A DNA stretch of 61,000 bases from Desulfobacteraceae bacterium. Its GTDB lineage: Bacteria > Desulfobacterota > Desulfobacteria > Desulfobacterales > Desulfosarcinaceae. Shown here one piece after another: positions 1-8,240 of the stretch (positions are counted from its first letter, which is position 1; the number at the start of each line of letters is the position of its first letter). The position numbers were made by a program, and so were the translations under genes. The DNA lies in contig JABDIN010000028.1 of the NCBI GenBank assembly GCA_013003715.1, positions 1-61,000 on the forward strand, in the 5' to 3' direction. A model generated the notes under the pieces. It ran no database searches and was not told where the DNA came from. It saw nothing but the letters and a program-made list of their open reading frames with translations.

Positions 1-144
1 CCTAAAGAGTTGAGGCCGCTAGATCTGAATATTGGAGCACCCGAGGTAGCCGTTTATGAAAACGCCGTGCATAGCAGTCATCAATATGTGAAAGATAGGA
101 ACGATTGGTACGAAATTATAAAGATGATGCTTGTAAGTCAATAA
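1..144 (+). CDS. C-terminal fragment of an unknown protein (cut by window edge)
   Basis: An open frame runs from the first base of the window to a TAA at 142-144 and gives 47 residues ending in KMMLVSQ. The start lies outside the window. The frame has no stop and a mixed acidic/aromatic composition (a WYEII stretch near the end), but no domain can be recognised from the tail alone. It is followed by about 260 bases without a convincing gene. Confidence 0.45.
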   Translation, partial: PKELRPLDLNIGAPEVAVYENAVHSSHQYVKDRNDWYEIIKMMLVSQ

Positions 145-408
145 CAATTATAGCACACGCGGAATCAAGGCAAAGCCCAACGCGGCAGAAATGAAAGAGA
201 AAACTTGTTTTTTTCAGGGCCATTAGGTCCGTCAGTAATCCAGTAATTAATTTCGCTTTAATTATCAAAATGTTCCGATGGACAAATCACCTACAACCAA
301 ATCGTATTTTTCTTCCTATTCAATTCCGGGGCTGCATAGTACATTGCTGCAAGCAAGTATTCTATCGCTGATTGATTCGGTTTAATATGAATTCTCACGG
401 AGGACCGT

Positions 409-651
409 GAGAACGACAAACGCAATGCCGCGAACACCGTCACCCGGGAATTCACCTGGAGCCTGAACCGGGGCGGGAGCATCGGCGGGCTGCTCGCCAA
501 GCACCATGGCGGCCAGTCCTACCAGTATTTATGCGACTGCAAAGACAATGTCTCGGTCCTTGTTGACAGCGCGGAATCTGTCGTGGCACCCTAGCGCTAC
601 GACGCCTTCGGCAATCTCATGAGCAAAGCAGGAACCCTCGACCAGCCGTGA
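409..651 (+). pseudogene. RHS/YD-repeat protein fragment, decayed
   Basis: The frame starting at 409 reads like the core of an RHS repeat protein. A SYQYLCDCKDNVSVLVDS stretch is followed by RYDAFGNLMSKAGTLDQP, the latter containing the YDAFGN signature of YD repeats. An in-frame TAG at 592-594 falls just before the YDAFGN motif and a TGA ends the frame at 649-651. There is no start codon with a ribosome binding site and no surrounding RHS barrel. RHS proteins are large secreted or cell-surface toxin carriers; this piece is a non-functional remnant. Confidence 0.8.
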
Positions 652-690
652 ACAAACCGTGAATAAATCGTGAATAAATCGTAGACCAAT
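647..690. repeat. 11-bp tandem repeat, four copies
   Basis: Four consecutive 11-base units start at 647, 658, 669 and 680. The two middle copies are identical (CGTGAATAAAT) and the outer two differ at a few positions. The array begins where the RHS fragment loses its reading frame, so the repeat expansion or a slippage event probably broke or accompanied the break of that gene. Confidence 0.7.
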
Positions 691-815
691 AGGGAATTTA
701 GTGGAATTTTGTGACTTATTATTAACATGATGCAAAAGACTGATAGTCGGCGGTTACCGGAGATTGATTTCTTCTTTGGCCACCGTTTTTTTCTTTTTCA
801 ATCGTTTCACTGAAC

Positions 816-927
816 CCGTACGATCAGATCACCACCGACACTGTCCCAGCCCCATTGACCTATGATGCCGACGGCAACCTGACGGAAATGACCTCCGGCA
901 CCTCAACTGCCACCTACACGGTCTTGT
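816..927 (+). pseudogene. Second RHS/YD-repeat fragment
   Basis: The frame from 816 encodes PYDQITTD followed by LTYDADGNLTEMTSGT, with a clear YDADGNLTE YD-repeat signature. It has no start of its own and runs into the 3' end of the oppositely oriented ATPase gene. In intact RHS proteins such repeats occur many times, so this and the 409-651 fragment are probably leftovers of one gene or of two neighbouring ones. Confidence 0.75.
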
Positions 928-933
928 ATAATT

Positions 934-2037
934 CTATCTGTAAAAATTATTCAAAACCCATTTTTTTAGCATCGCATCATGGATGTGATAGACTTTATTC
1001 TTAGTAACTATCTCTCGCGAAATTAGGGAAGTAAGGGCTCGTTTTAGGATAGATCCGGAGTTAAATCCGAACTTATGCAAAATTTCGGCATTATATACTC
1101 CCTGTCCCCCGGTTATGCTCAGCAGTCGAAGCGCTTTCCGTTGGTTGGTCGTGAGCGAATCCCATAGAATCATGAATTCATTTTCTCGTCTTGCCAGTAT
1201 TTTCATTTCCGTGGTGCTGATAACGCCGGGATTTAAGTCAGTATTTTGCCAAAGTTCAAATAAAAATTGCTGGATGTACATCGGGTGATAATCGCAACGC
1301 TCAACTACATCTATCGCTATCGATTCGTCTAATTCGGTATCGCGTTTTTTGAATATGGCCGTTGCCCATTTCACATAGTCCTCTAGTTTGATTCTTTTTA
1401 ATGGGTAACTTGTGGCCATTTGATAAAAGGCACGGTCAGCGGTATTGAACATCTGGGTTAAGATATGTTTTTGGCTGCCTGAAAAAATGTAGGCAATATT
1501 TGAGTGGGTTTGAATTTCCGATCTGAGTCGTTTTTCAAAGCCTTGAAAAGAATAGTTGTTAATTTCTTGAAACTCATCAAAGACAACCAGCAATTTTCGC
1601 TTTGTTGAATACCTAGCCAGGGCCTTCATTGTTTCATTAAGATACGTCGACCTATCCGGTTGAGCCAACGTGACGGATACCGATGGTTGCCCGGTCATTG
1701 GATCAAGATTTCCTTGCAGCCGCAGACCGGAAACAAGCTTCAGCAGTTTTTCAAGTTTGGTCTCTATTTGAGCGATTCCGGAAAACACCGCCTCAATAAA
1801 GTCCTTTACGTCAAGAGACCCATAAAGATCTATGTAAATTGATTTTACTTTGGGGCGTTGTTTATCAAGCTTGCGCATGAGTTGATGGATAAGCGATGTT
1901 TTACCCATGCGTCGATGCGAATATAGCAATACGTTTTGAGAGTTTTTAGCATGATATATTAAATCTTTTAACTCCTGGCTACGGTTGCAAAATGCTTCTC
2001 CCGTCACTACACCGCTGTGTGAAAAAGGATTTTTCAT
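934..2037 (-). CDS. AAA/archaeal-type ATPase (ATPase_2 family)
   Basis: A 367-residue protein with an early P-loop in which HRRMGKTSL is the Walker A motif, and a Walker B motif LLVVFDEFQEI near residue 155. A sensor-like FSGSQKH follows, and the C-terminus looks like a winged helix. This architecture matches the archaeal-type ATPase family (PF01637), stand-alone STAND/AAA ATPases of unclear role often found in accessory regions and near toxin-antitoxin genes. The frame is intact although its neighbours on both sides are decayed. The ATP-binding function is clear; the partner and purpose cannot be read from the sequence. Confidence 0.8.
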   Translation of the reverse strand: MKNPFSHSGVVTGEAFCNRSQELKDLIYHAKNSQNVLLYSHRRMGKTSLIHQLMRKLDKQRPKVKSIYIDLYGSLDVKDFIEAVFSGIAQIETKLEKLLKLVSGLRLQGNLDPMTGQPSVSVTLAQPDRSTYLNETMKALARYSTKRKLLVVFDEFQEINNYSFQGFEKRLRSEIQTHSNIAYIFSGSQKHILTQMFNTADRAFYQMATSYPLKRIKLEDYVKWATAIFKKRDTELDESIAIDVVERCDYHPMYIQQFLFELWQNTDLNPGVISTTEMKILARRENEFMILWDSLTTNQRKALRLLSITGGQGVYNAEILHKFGFNSGSILKRALTSLISREIVTKNKVYHIHDAMLKKWVLNNFYR

Positions 2038-2092
2038 ATTACCGACACCCTTAAAATATACGTTCTGTTAATTAACAAAATGTATATTAACA

Positions 2093-2377
2093 GTGCGTGC
2101 ATTAGTTGTCAACACAGAGCGTCTCGGTCAGTGTTTATTTTCCCCTGTATTATGTGAGATTGTTTGGGTTTTAAGGCAAAACTATAAGCCAGATAAAAAA
2201 AGGATCTGCCAGGTCAACGAACAGATCATGCGAACCGACAGGTTGATCATTGAAGATATACAGCTAGTCTGGAAAGCTCTTGAAATGTTTAAAGAAACGA
2301 AAGCCGATGTTGCGGACTGCTTGTTAAGTCAGAGAAACTTGCAGGCCGGCTGCCGATATACAGCAACCTTGGACTAG
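2093..2377 (+). pseudogene. PIN-domain (VapC-like) toxin remnant
   Basis: The frame from a GTG at 2093 encodes the middle and end of a PIN-domain ribonuclease: LFSPVLCEIVWVLR, then IIEDIQLVWKALEMF, then KADVADCLLSQRNLQAGC. The first ten or so residues jump directly into helix 2, so the N-terminal segment with the first catalytic aspartate (usual DTNVLVR motif) is missing through an internal deletion. The TAG at 2375-2377 follows TLD, where the family normally continues, and coding-like sequence (AASATKGYKHL) resumes in frame after it. No antitoxin gene is visible. It is almost certainly inactive. Confidence 0.75.
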
Positions 2378-2701
2378 GCAGCATCCGCGACTAAAGGATA
2401 CAAGCATTTGCCGGCATCGAGGATTTTGCGGCAACCCTCAATTAGCAACCCGGTGCGTAGAACGCGCCCTACAAGATTCGCTACATTGGCCGCCGGTTGC
2501 AAAATGTGTCCTTGTTGGTGCCTTGTGAATAGTTCCGTTTTTTAGTTCACCCACGAGCGGTTCGTCGTTTTCAGTGATTCACAGCGCCAACGCGAAAAGA
2601 TCGCCACGGTGACGTGGTGACCGACGGTCAGACGACGATGGCCCGCCGCTGCTCCGGCCCTTTTGTGTGGGGGTGCCCGGAACAGCGGCGGGAAACTGGG
2701 T
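2378..2701. other. Intergenic stretch with one long hairpin
   Basis: The first part continues in frame from the PIN remnant for about 25 residues of PIN-like C-terminus and then loses similarity. Beyond that no gene, RNA or promoter was recognised until the inverted repeat at 2642-2692. Confidence 0.5.
2642..2692 (-). repeat. 16-bp near-perfect inverted repeat downstream of lipoprotein gene
   Basis: The left arm (2642-2657) and right arm (2677-2692) pair over 16 bases with one mismatch, and the loop is 19 bases. It lies 10 bases beyond the stop of the minus-strand lipoprotein gene, where a terminator would be expected. No T-run follows on that strand, so it may be a mRNA-stabilising hairpin or a Rho-dependent end rather than a classical intrinsic terminator. 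Confidence 0.6.
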
Positions 2702-3352
2702 TTAGTTGACCGGGGTTTTTATCTCTCTCTCGCTGTTTTTCATGAACTTGTTCAGGCGGGCGAGTTGCTTGTCGGTGAGGCCGGCGGCGCTGTTCCAGTC
2801 CTCCGTCCGATAGGGGAAATCCTTATGGTAACTGACATCTTCCGAATAGATGATTTTAAGCATGCGATTATTCATGGGGCCGACGACTTTTGCGATGAGC
2901 TTGTGCATGACGCTCTTGCCCGATGCCGTAGCAGCGACATATACCGCGTAGGTGTACTCACCGCGATTTAAGGTGATGGATCCGGTTTTAAGGGCGCCTT
3001 TCATACCGGAAAGATCAACGGGACTGAAAGCGCTTCGATCCCTCGTGATGGTTGCGTACGAAATACTGATCCAGGACATGTCGTTTTTTTCGGTGCCTTT
3101 TTTGACAAAAAGATGATTTTCATTTTTGACGCTGGTTCCGGACAAACCGCCACCGCTGTGAAATGAAAAATCCTTGGTGTCGTCGATGTCCATATATTCG
3201 TAGTCATCATCGAGGGACAAGGTAAAATTGGGAATGCTGAAGTGAACCAGATTTTCGTTTACTTCCACCGCCGGTTTCTGCGCCACACAACCCGCCATTG
3301 CCACAAGCATAGCCACACATACACAGATTAAAATTCGCAAAACAGCCTCCAT
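2702..3352 (-). CDS. Putative lipoprotein, function unknown
   Basis: A 216-residue protein with an N-terminal hydrophobic signal ending in the lipobox LVAMAGC, so the cysteine near residue 22 is the likely lipid attachment site. The mature part is acidic and beta-rich, with DDDYEYMDIDD and a later SVMHKLIAKVVG segment, and resembles no family I can name. It stands alone between a hairpin and a promoter region. Export and lipidation are well supported; the role is not. Confidence 0.75.
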   Translation of the reverse strand: MEAVLRILICVCVAMLVAMAGCVAQKPAVEVNENLVHFSIPNFTLSLDDDYEYMDIDDTKDFSFHSGGGLSGTSVKNENHLFVKKGTEKNDMSWISISYATITRDRSAFSPVDLSGMKGALKTGSITLNRGEYTYAVYVAATASGKSVMHKLIAKVVGPMNNRMLKIIYSEDVSYHKDFPYRTEDWNSAAGLTDKQLARLNKFMKNSEREIKTPVN

Positions 3353-3801
3353 ATCTTATGATTAAAGTGTTGTGCGCCTTTCGGCGCTTCGCATCGGTCT
3401 CCGGCCCATTGCGGCCGATGACCGCGTAAAAGAACTGCCAACTATCACCATCACATCACGGCTTTCTAACGCATATTTGGAATAAAATAAGTGAACCAGG
3501 TCACACTTTTCATCAATTTTACGAATTTTTAATTATGTCGAAGGTCAAACATGCATCCGCTGATCAACAAAGCTGATGATTCATGGTTGCTCGTCGAAAA
3601 ATTAAATTGCGGTGATCCCTTTACTTCCTGTATCAAGGAATCATCTTGTTTTTACGCGATCATGGGACTAAAGATCTCCCGGAGCCCGTGGGTAGGGGCA
3701 GTGCCCGATTTTCGATGGGGCCCGGTTACAATACTGATATCGGCCGGCTTGCCCACATCTTTAATTAAACTCTACAATATCAGAATCTTACTACAGGTGC
3801 A
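3353..3801. other. Intergenic region between divergent lipoprotein and HtrA genes
   Basis: About 450 bases with AT-rich patches near 3480-3530 that could hold divergent promoters. A small GCGCC-TTTC-GGCGC hairpin lies near 3375. A plus-strand frame of 84 codons (3551-3805) crosses the HtrA start but shows no ribosome binding site and no protein-like composition, so it is not called. Confidence 0.4.
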
Positions 3802-4893
3802 ATGATCATGAAGCAAAAAACCCTTTTTTTCCTGCTCATCTGGGGGATGATTATCATCACGCTCTACGTCGCCAATAATTTCTTCCGGAATGTATTCCTC
3901 ACCGAAGATACGGCCCGGGCTGTCGCCCCCCGGGGGGAACTGGCGGATTTCGAAAAGTCCACCATGGCGATTTTCGATAATGCCGCGCCGTCCGTGGTGT
4001 ACCTGTTCACCGAGAGGGCGGTGCGCGGGTTTTTCGGGATGAGAAGCACCCAGCAGGGCGCCGGATCCGGGTTTTTATGGGATCGCGCCGGTCATGTGGT
4101 CACCAACTACCATGTGGTGGAGGGATCGCAACGGATACAGGTTCGCCTGGACTCGGGCCGCAATGCGGATGCCACCCTTGTCGGGGGATCACCGGATCAC
4201 GACATTGCCGTGGTCCGGCTGCGGTCCATTCCGTCCGAAATCACCCCCATTCCGGTGGGTACGTCCAATGATTTACGCGTGGGACAGGCGGTGTTCGCCA
4301 TCGGCAATCCCTTCGGCTTGAGCCGGACCCTGACCACGGGTGTCATCAGCGCGCTCAATCGCCGGCTCCAGACACCGGGGACACGGGAATTACTGGGGGT
4401 GATCCAGACCGACGCGGCCATCAACCCTGGAAATTCCGGTGGCCCTCTGCTGGACAGCGCCGGGCGGTTGATCGGCGTCAACACCGCTATTATTTCCGAA
4501 TCCGGCCAGAGCGCCGGTATCGGTTTTGCCGTTCCGGTGGACGTGGTGAACGAGGTGGTGCCGCAATTGATCAACCATGGCAAGGTCCCGCGACCCGGCA
4601 TTGGTATCAGCATCCTGAGCGAAGAGATGGCGGCGCGGATCGGCGAGGTCGGCATTGTCATCGATAAGGTGTTTGGCGGTTCCGAGGCCGAACGGGCCGG
4701 ATTAATCGGCATCGATTACCGGAAGCGTGAGCTCGGCGATATCATCATCGCCGTGGAAGGCGTCGAAGTCAAAGATATGTCCGATTTTCTGGACAGCATC
4801 CAGCAAAAGGAGATCGGCGAAGTTGTCACCCTAACCGTAAAACGTCACAGCAACACCCGGGAGGTGTCCGTACGCATCATGGATATTTCCTGA
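3802..4893 (+). CDS. Membrane-anchored trypsin-like serine protease, HtrA/DegS type
   Basis: A 363-residue periplasmic protease with an N-terminal membrane anchor (about residues 6-26), a trypsin fold and one C-terminal PDZ domain (about 270-355). The catalytic triad is visible: H104 in TNYHVV, D134 in HDIAVV and S212 in GNSGGPL. A single PDZ and an uncleaved-looking anchor resemble DegS more than two-PDZ DegP. Such proteases sense or degrade misfolded envelope proteins. A second ATG at 3808 is an equally possible start. It is probably a single transcription unit, with NadA 130 bases downstream. Confidence 0.92.
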   Translation: MIMKQKTLFFLLIWGMIIITLYVANNFFRNVFLTEDTARAVAPRGELADFEKSTMAIFDNAAPSVVYLFTERAVRGFFGMRSTQQGAGSGFLWDRAGHVVTNYHVVEGSQRIQVRLDSGRNADATLVGGSPDHDIAVVRLRSIPSEITPIPVGTSNDLRVGQAVFAIGNPFGLSRTLTTGVISALNRRLQTPGTRELLGVIQTDAAINPGNSGGPLLDSAGRLIGVNTAIISESGQSAGIGFAVPVDVVNEVVPQLINHGKVPRPGIGISILSEEMAARIGEVGIVIDKVFGGSEAERAGLIGIDYRKRELGDIIIAVEGVEVKDMSDFLDSIQQKEIGEVVTLTVKRHSNTREVSVRIMDIS

Positions 4894-5024
4894 TCTAACG
4901 ATAACGATAGAAAAAATCATAAACCCGAAGCATTCGGCGGCATTAAGAAACCCCGATTACCGTTTTGATTCCCGGCTTCGGAAGGCCAATTGTAAACAGA
5001 TTCAATCCCATGGAGAGGTCTTGT

Positions 5025-6098
5025 ATGAGTTCTGACAGTACACACGGACATCGATTTATGATCCCCAAAACATCCGCGCCACCACCACTGCCCCCGCATG
5101 AAAAAGAGCGGTTGATCCGGGATCTGGTGCAACAATTCAACGAAATAGACGCAACCCTGGTGGCCCACTATTATACGGATACCATCGTGCAGGAACTGGC
5201 GGAGGCTTGTGGCGGGTTTATCGGTGACTCGCTCGAAATGGCCAGATTCGGCGCCCAAACCGATGCCGGCGTCATCATCGTGGCCGGCGTGCGGTTCATG
5301 GGCGAAACCGCCAAGATCCTGAGTCCGGAAAAACGTGTATTCATGCCGACGCTGGACGCCACCTGCTCGCTGGATCTGGGTTGTCCGGTGGACGATTTTG
5401 CGGCGTATTGCGACAAGCACCCGGACCGGACCATCGTGGTCTATGCCAATACCTCGGCGGCGGTGAAGGCCCGGGCCGATTGGGTGGTGACCTCGAGCAT
5501 TGCAGTGGATGTGGTGAAACACCTGCATGCCGGGGGTGAAAAAATTCTATGGGCGCCCGACCAGTACCTGGGCACCTATATCCGGAATGAAACCGGTGCG
5601 GATATGAAAATATGGACGGGCTCCTGTGTGGTGCACGAGGAGTTCAAGGCCGATGAATTGAAGGAGATGAAGCAACGTTTTCCGGATGCCGCTGTCCTGG
5701 TCCATCCGGAAAGCCCGGCTCCGGTGATCGCCCTGGCCGATGTGGTGGGCTCCACCACCCAGCTCCTCAATGCCTCCAAACAATTGCCCAATCCCCTGTT
5801 CATCGTAGCCACGGATAAAGCCATATTTTATAAAATGAAACAGGCCTCTCCGGACAAGGCGTTTTACGAAGCCCCCACCGCCGGAGAGGGTGCCACCTGC
5901 CTTAGCTGCGCCCACTGTCCCTGGATGGCCATGAACACCATCGACAATCTGAAAAAGGTGTTAAATGCCCTCGCCGGAGGCGCATCTGAGGCGCATCTTA
6001 CCGATTTTGAAATAATTATCGATGCGGACCTGGCGGCAAAAGCAATCATACCCTTGAACCGAATGGTCAATTTTTCATCTCGTCAACGGCAAAAATAG
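5025..6098 (+). CDS. nadA: Quinolinate synthase NadA
   Basis: Condenses iminoaspartate with dihydroxyacetone phosphate to quinolinate in de novo NAD synthesis, in the cytoplasm. Family marks are HYYTD near the start, [52 protein letters not shown] and the late [10 protein letters not shown]; the conserved cysteines of these segments bind the [4Fe-4S] cluster that dehydrates the intermediate. The ATG at 5025 is preferred because GGAGAGG sits six bases upstream; the frame is open further to 4965, but that extension is unlike the family. Length 357 residues. The partner nadB is not in this window. Confidence 0.95.
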   Translation: MSSDSTHGHRFMIPKTSAPPPLPPHEKERLIRDLVQQFNEIDATLVAHYYTDTIVQELAEACGGFIGDSLEMARFGAQTDAGVIIVAGVRFMGETAKILSPEKRVFMPTLDATCSLDLGCPVDDFAAYCDKHPDRTIVVYANTSAAVKARADWVVTSSIAVDVVKHLHAGGEKILWAPDQYLGTYIRNETGADMKIWTGSCVVHEEFKADELKEMKQRFPDAAVLVHPESPAPVIALADVVGSTTQLLNASKQLPNPLFIVATDKAIFYKMKQASPDKAFYEAPTAGEGATCLSCAHCPWMAMNTIDNLKKVLNALAGGASEAHLTDFEIIIDADLAAKAIIPLNRMVNFSSRQRQK

Positions 6099-6127
6099 TT
6101 CTCGTCAATGGTGTTCACCATTCGCGC

Positions 6128-7726
6128 TCAACCCAACCTCAGGACTTTTCCCGGCCGGGTGCCGGTGTGTTGTGAATCCTGAATCACCAGGGAGCCGTTG
6201 ACCATGACGTGGTGAATGCCGCTGGCATACCGATGGGGGTCTTCATAGGTGGCGTTGTCGGTGATTGTCTTCGGATCGAAAATCACGATATCCGCCGCGG
6301 TATCCGTTGTGATGGTGCCGCGATCGGCAAGGCGCAGTGTTTTTGCCGGAAGACCGGTCATTTTATGGATCGCCTCCTCCAGTGACATCACGCCTGTTTC
6401 GCGCACATAATGACCCAGCACGCGGGGGAAGGTACCATAGCTGCGGGGGTGGGGTTTGCCTTGGGCATAGGGGCCATCCACCATGAGGCCGACACCGTCC
6501 GTGCCGAACATCATGAACGGGTGCTTCATCTCCTGTTTTCGATTTTCCTCGGACATGGCGAAAATGGCCATGGAAATACCGAGTCCGGTTTCAAGCAGCG
6601 AATCAAAAAGCCAGGCAAATGGATCGACACCGGCCTCACCGGCAATTTCCGATATGTAACGGCCTTCCCACTCACGTCTGCGCTGGCAATCGGTAATAAG
6701 GAGGGTGTCCCACTCAACACCCTTGGAAAAACCGCCTGAAGCCATATCCGATGCCATTCGTGTACGGGTGCCTGAATCTTTCAGTCTTTCCAGGGTGGCC
6801 TTGGGTCCCCCGTCATGGGCCCACTCCGGCAGCATCGTCACCAGCGATGTACTGCCGGCCAGATACGGATACATGTCTGAACTGACGTCAATTCCCCGGG
6901 ACCTGGCCTCTTCGATTTGGCGAAGGGTTTGCGCCGAAAGTGGCCAGTTGGCTTTTCCGGCAGCCTTAAAATGGCTGATCTGCACCGATACACCGGTTTC
7001 CCGGCCGATGCTGATGGCCTCTGCCACTGCATCCCCTAAAGTTTCATTTTCTCCCCGGATGTGACTGAAGTAAAAACCACCGCGATTGGCCACCACACGA
7101 GATAAGTCAATGAGCTCTTCCGTGGAGGAATAGCACCCCGGCGGATAAATCAATCCTGAACTGATACCAAATGCGCCGGCATCCATGGCTTTTTCGACTT
7201 CCGAGCGCATTCCTTCCAATTGCTTCTTTGTCGGCTTCTCAGGGCCGAACCCCATGATATTGTTTCGGATGATCCCATGCCCCACCAGGGGAACGACATT
7301 ACATGAGATTTTCATATTCCCGATATAGGCAAGATACTCCCCGAATGACGTCCATTTTTCCCAGGGATAACCGTTGGTCAGATGCCCCATCATATTCACC
7401 GCATCGTCGATGAGTTGATCCCGATACGGCGCCATGATGGGCGCAGGGGTGATCCCGCATTGACCGAACACAACGGTGGTAATGCCCTGGTGGAGAACGC
7501 TGTCGGCCGTCGGAATCACGGGAAGGGATAAATCCGCGTGTGAGTGCATGTCTATGAATCCGGGAGCCACCACGGCTCCCGAGGCGTCGATCACGTTGCG
7601 GGCGATGGTTTCATCCAGACTACCGGTGGTGACAATTTTCCCCTGATCAATACCCACATCATAGCCGGTTTCTTCACTGCCGGTCCCATCGATAATCCGT
7701 CCGTTTTTGATGATGCAGTCAATCAC
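6128..7726 (-). CDS. N-acyl-D-amino-acid deacylase (amidohydrolase family)
   Basis: A 532-residue metal-dependent amidohydrolase that removes the acyl group from N-acyl-D-amino acids. Family marks are GFIDMHSHAD (metal histidines), FGQCGITPAP (metal-binding cysteine of D-aminoacylases), GISSGLIYPPG, HIRGEN, QISHFKAAG and FGTDGVG (late catalytic aspartate). The start is the GTG at 7726, preceded by AAAGGAG at eight bases. It is divergent from the TRAP operon, which suggests the transporter brings in its substrate or a related compound. Dihydroorotase/hydantoinase-like activities are alternatives, but the cysteine motif favours D-aminoacylase. Confidence 0.85.
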   Translation of the reverse strand: MIDCIIKNGRIIDGTGSEETGYDVGIDQGKIVTTGSLDETIARNVIDASGAVVAPGFIDMHSHADLSLPVIPTADSVLHQGITTVVFGQCGITPAPIMAPYRDQLIDDAVNMMGHLTNGYPWEKWTSFGEYLAYIGNMKISCNVVPLVGHGIIRNNIMGFGPEKPTKKQLEGMRSEVEKAMDAGAFGISSGLIYPPGCYSSTEELIDLSRVVANRGGFYFSHIRGENETLGDAVAEAISIGRETGVSVQISHFKAAGKANWPLSAQTLRQIEEARSRGIDVSSDMYPYLAGSTSLVTMLPEWAHDGGPKATLERLKDSGTRTRMASDMASGGFSKGVEWDTLLITDCQRRREWEGRYISEIAGEAGVDPFAWLFDSLLETGLGISMAIFAMSEENRKQEMKHPFMMFGTDGVGLMVDGPYAQGKPHPRSYGTFPRVLGHYVRETGVMSLEEAIHKMTGLPAKTLRLADRGTITTDTAADIVIFDPKTITDNATYEDPHRYASGIHHVMVNGSLVIQDSQHTGTRPGKVLRLG

Positions 7727-8240
7727 TGTTCAGCTCCTTTTCGAGTTGTATATGACCTTCTGTGTGCAACCATGCCGTAAGTGACAATTACAGTCGACGA
7801 AAAACTATGTCGAATAAGCCGAATTGTAAAGCTGATAGTATCCACCGGTTAGAACAGGTATTTCCGTATAGTCGCCAGGCGACGGATGCCAGCAGGGGCA
7901 TGATCCCGGAATCTGCGGTTTCTGCGCACCCCCTGGATTTCTCTTCGAATGAATGTTGATGTTGATCCGGCAACTAAATAGGTAAAGTGACGTATCGCTG
8001 ATTCGCGTAATGAGTTTCCGGCGGAACGTACTGGGGACAAGCCTTCTTGGCGCCACCACCTCCCATAAACCAGAAATACGAGTTTTGCGTATTTATCCGC
8101 CGGAGCAATAATTAACCGGTTGACAGGCGCCGCAATTTAAAGGTAATACCATTCTCGATTGAGAATATATTAATAGCTGTTGTTTCACGCCATTGGATGT
8201 ACCGAATCTGTTAATAAGGGTTGATTGGAAAGGGATTGAT
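7727..8240. other. Divergent intergenic region, deacylase / TRAP operon
   Basis: About 510 bases without a credible gene. Short frames here (for example 7762-7959) lack ribosome binding sites. The 3' part holds the promoter-operator candidate at 8120-8166. A local regulator gene is not present. Confidence 0.4.
8120..8166 (+). promoter_or_regulatory. Candidate TRAP operon promoter with operator palindrome
   Basis: A consensus -35 TTGACA (8120-8125) is followed after 18 bases by a weak -10 TAATAC. Immediately downstream lies a perfect dyad ATTCTC-gatt-GAGAAT (8151-8166). A palindrome over the expected transcription start fits repressor control of the transporter, but no regulator is encoded nearby. 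Confidence 0.4.

Noticed and set aside
2375-2377. TAG in the PIN-domain frame as a pyrrolysine codon
   Set aside because: The same frame already lacks its catalytic N-terminal part, and no pyl genes are visible. Simple decay is more likely.
2642-2692. Inverted repeat called as an intrinsic terminator
   Set aside because: The stem is strong, but neither strand has a T-run after it, so it is listed as a repeat only.
3551-3805. 84-codon frame before the HtrA gene
   Set aside because: No ribosome binding site, odd composition, and overlap with the protease start. It occupies the promoter region.
4917-5528. 203-codon minus-strand frame opposite nadA
   Set aside because: Antisense shadow of nadA; histidine/arginine-rich composition typical of reverse-strand frames.
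7762-7959. 65-codon frame between deacylase and TRAP genes
   Set aside because: No ribosome binding site or recognisable fold; it lies in a divergent control region.
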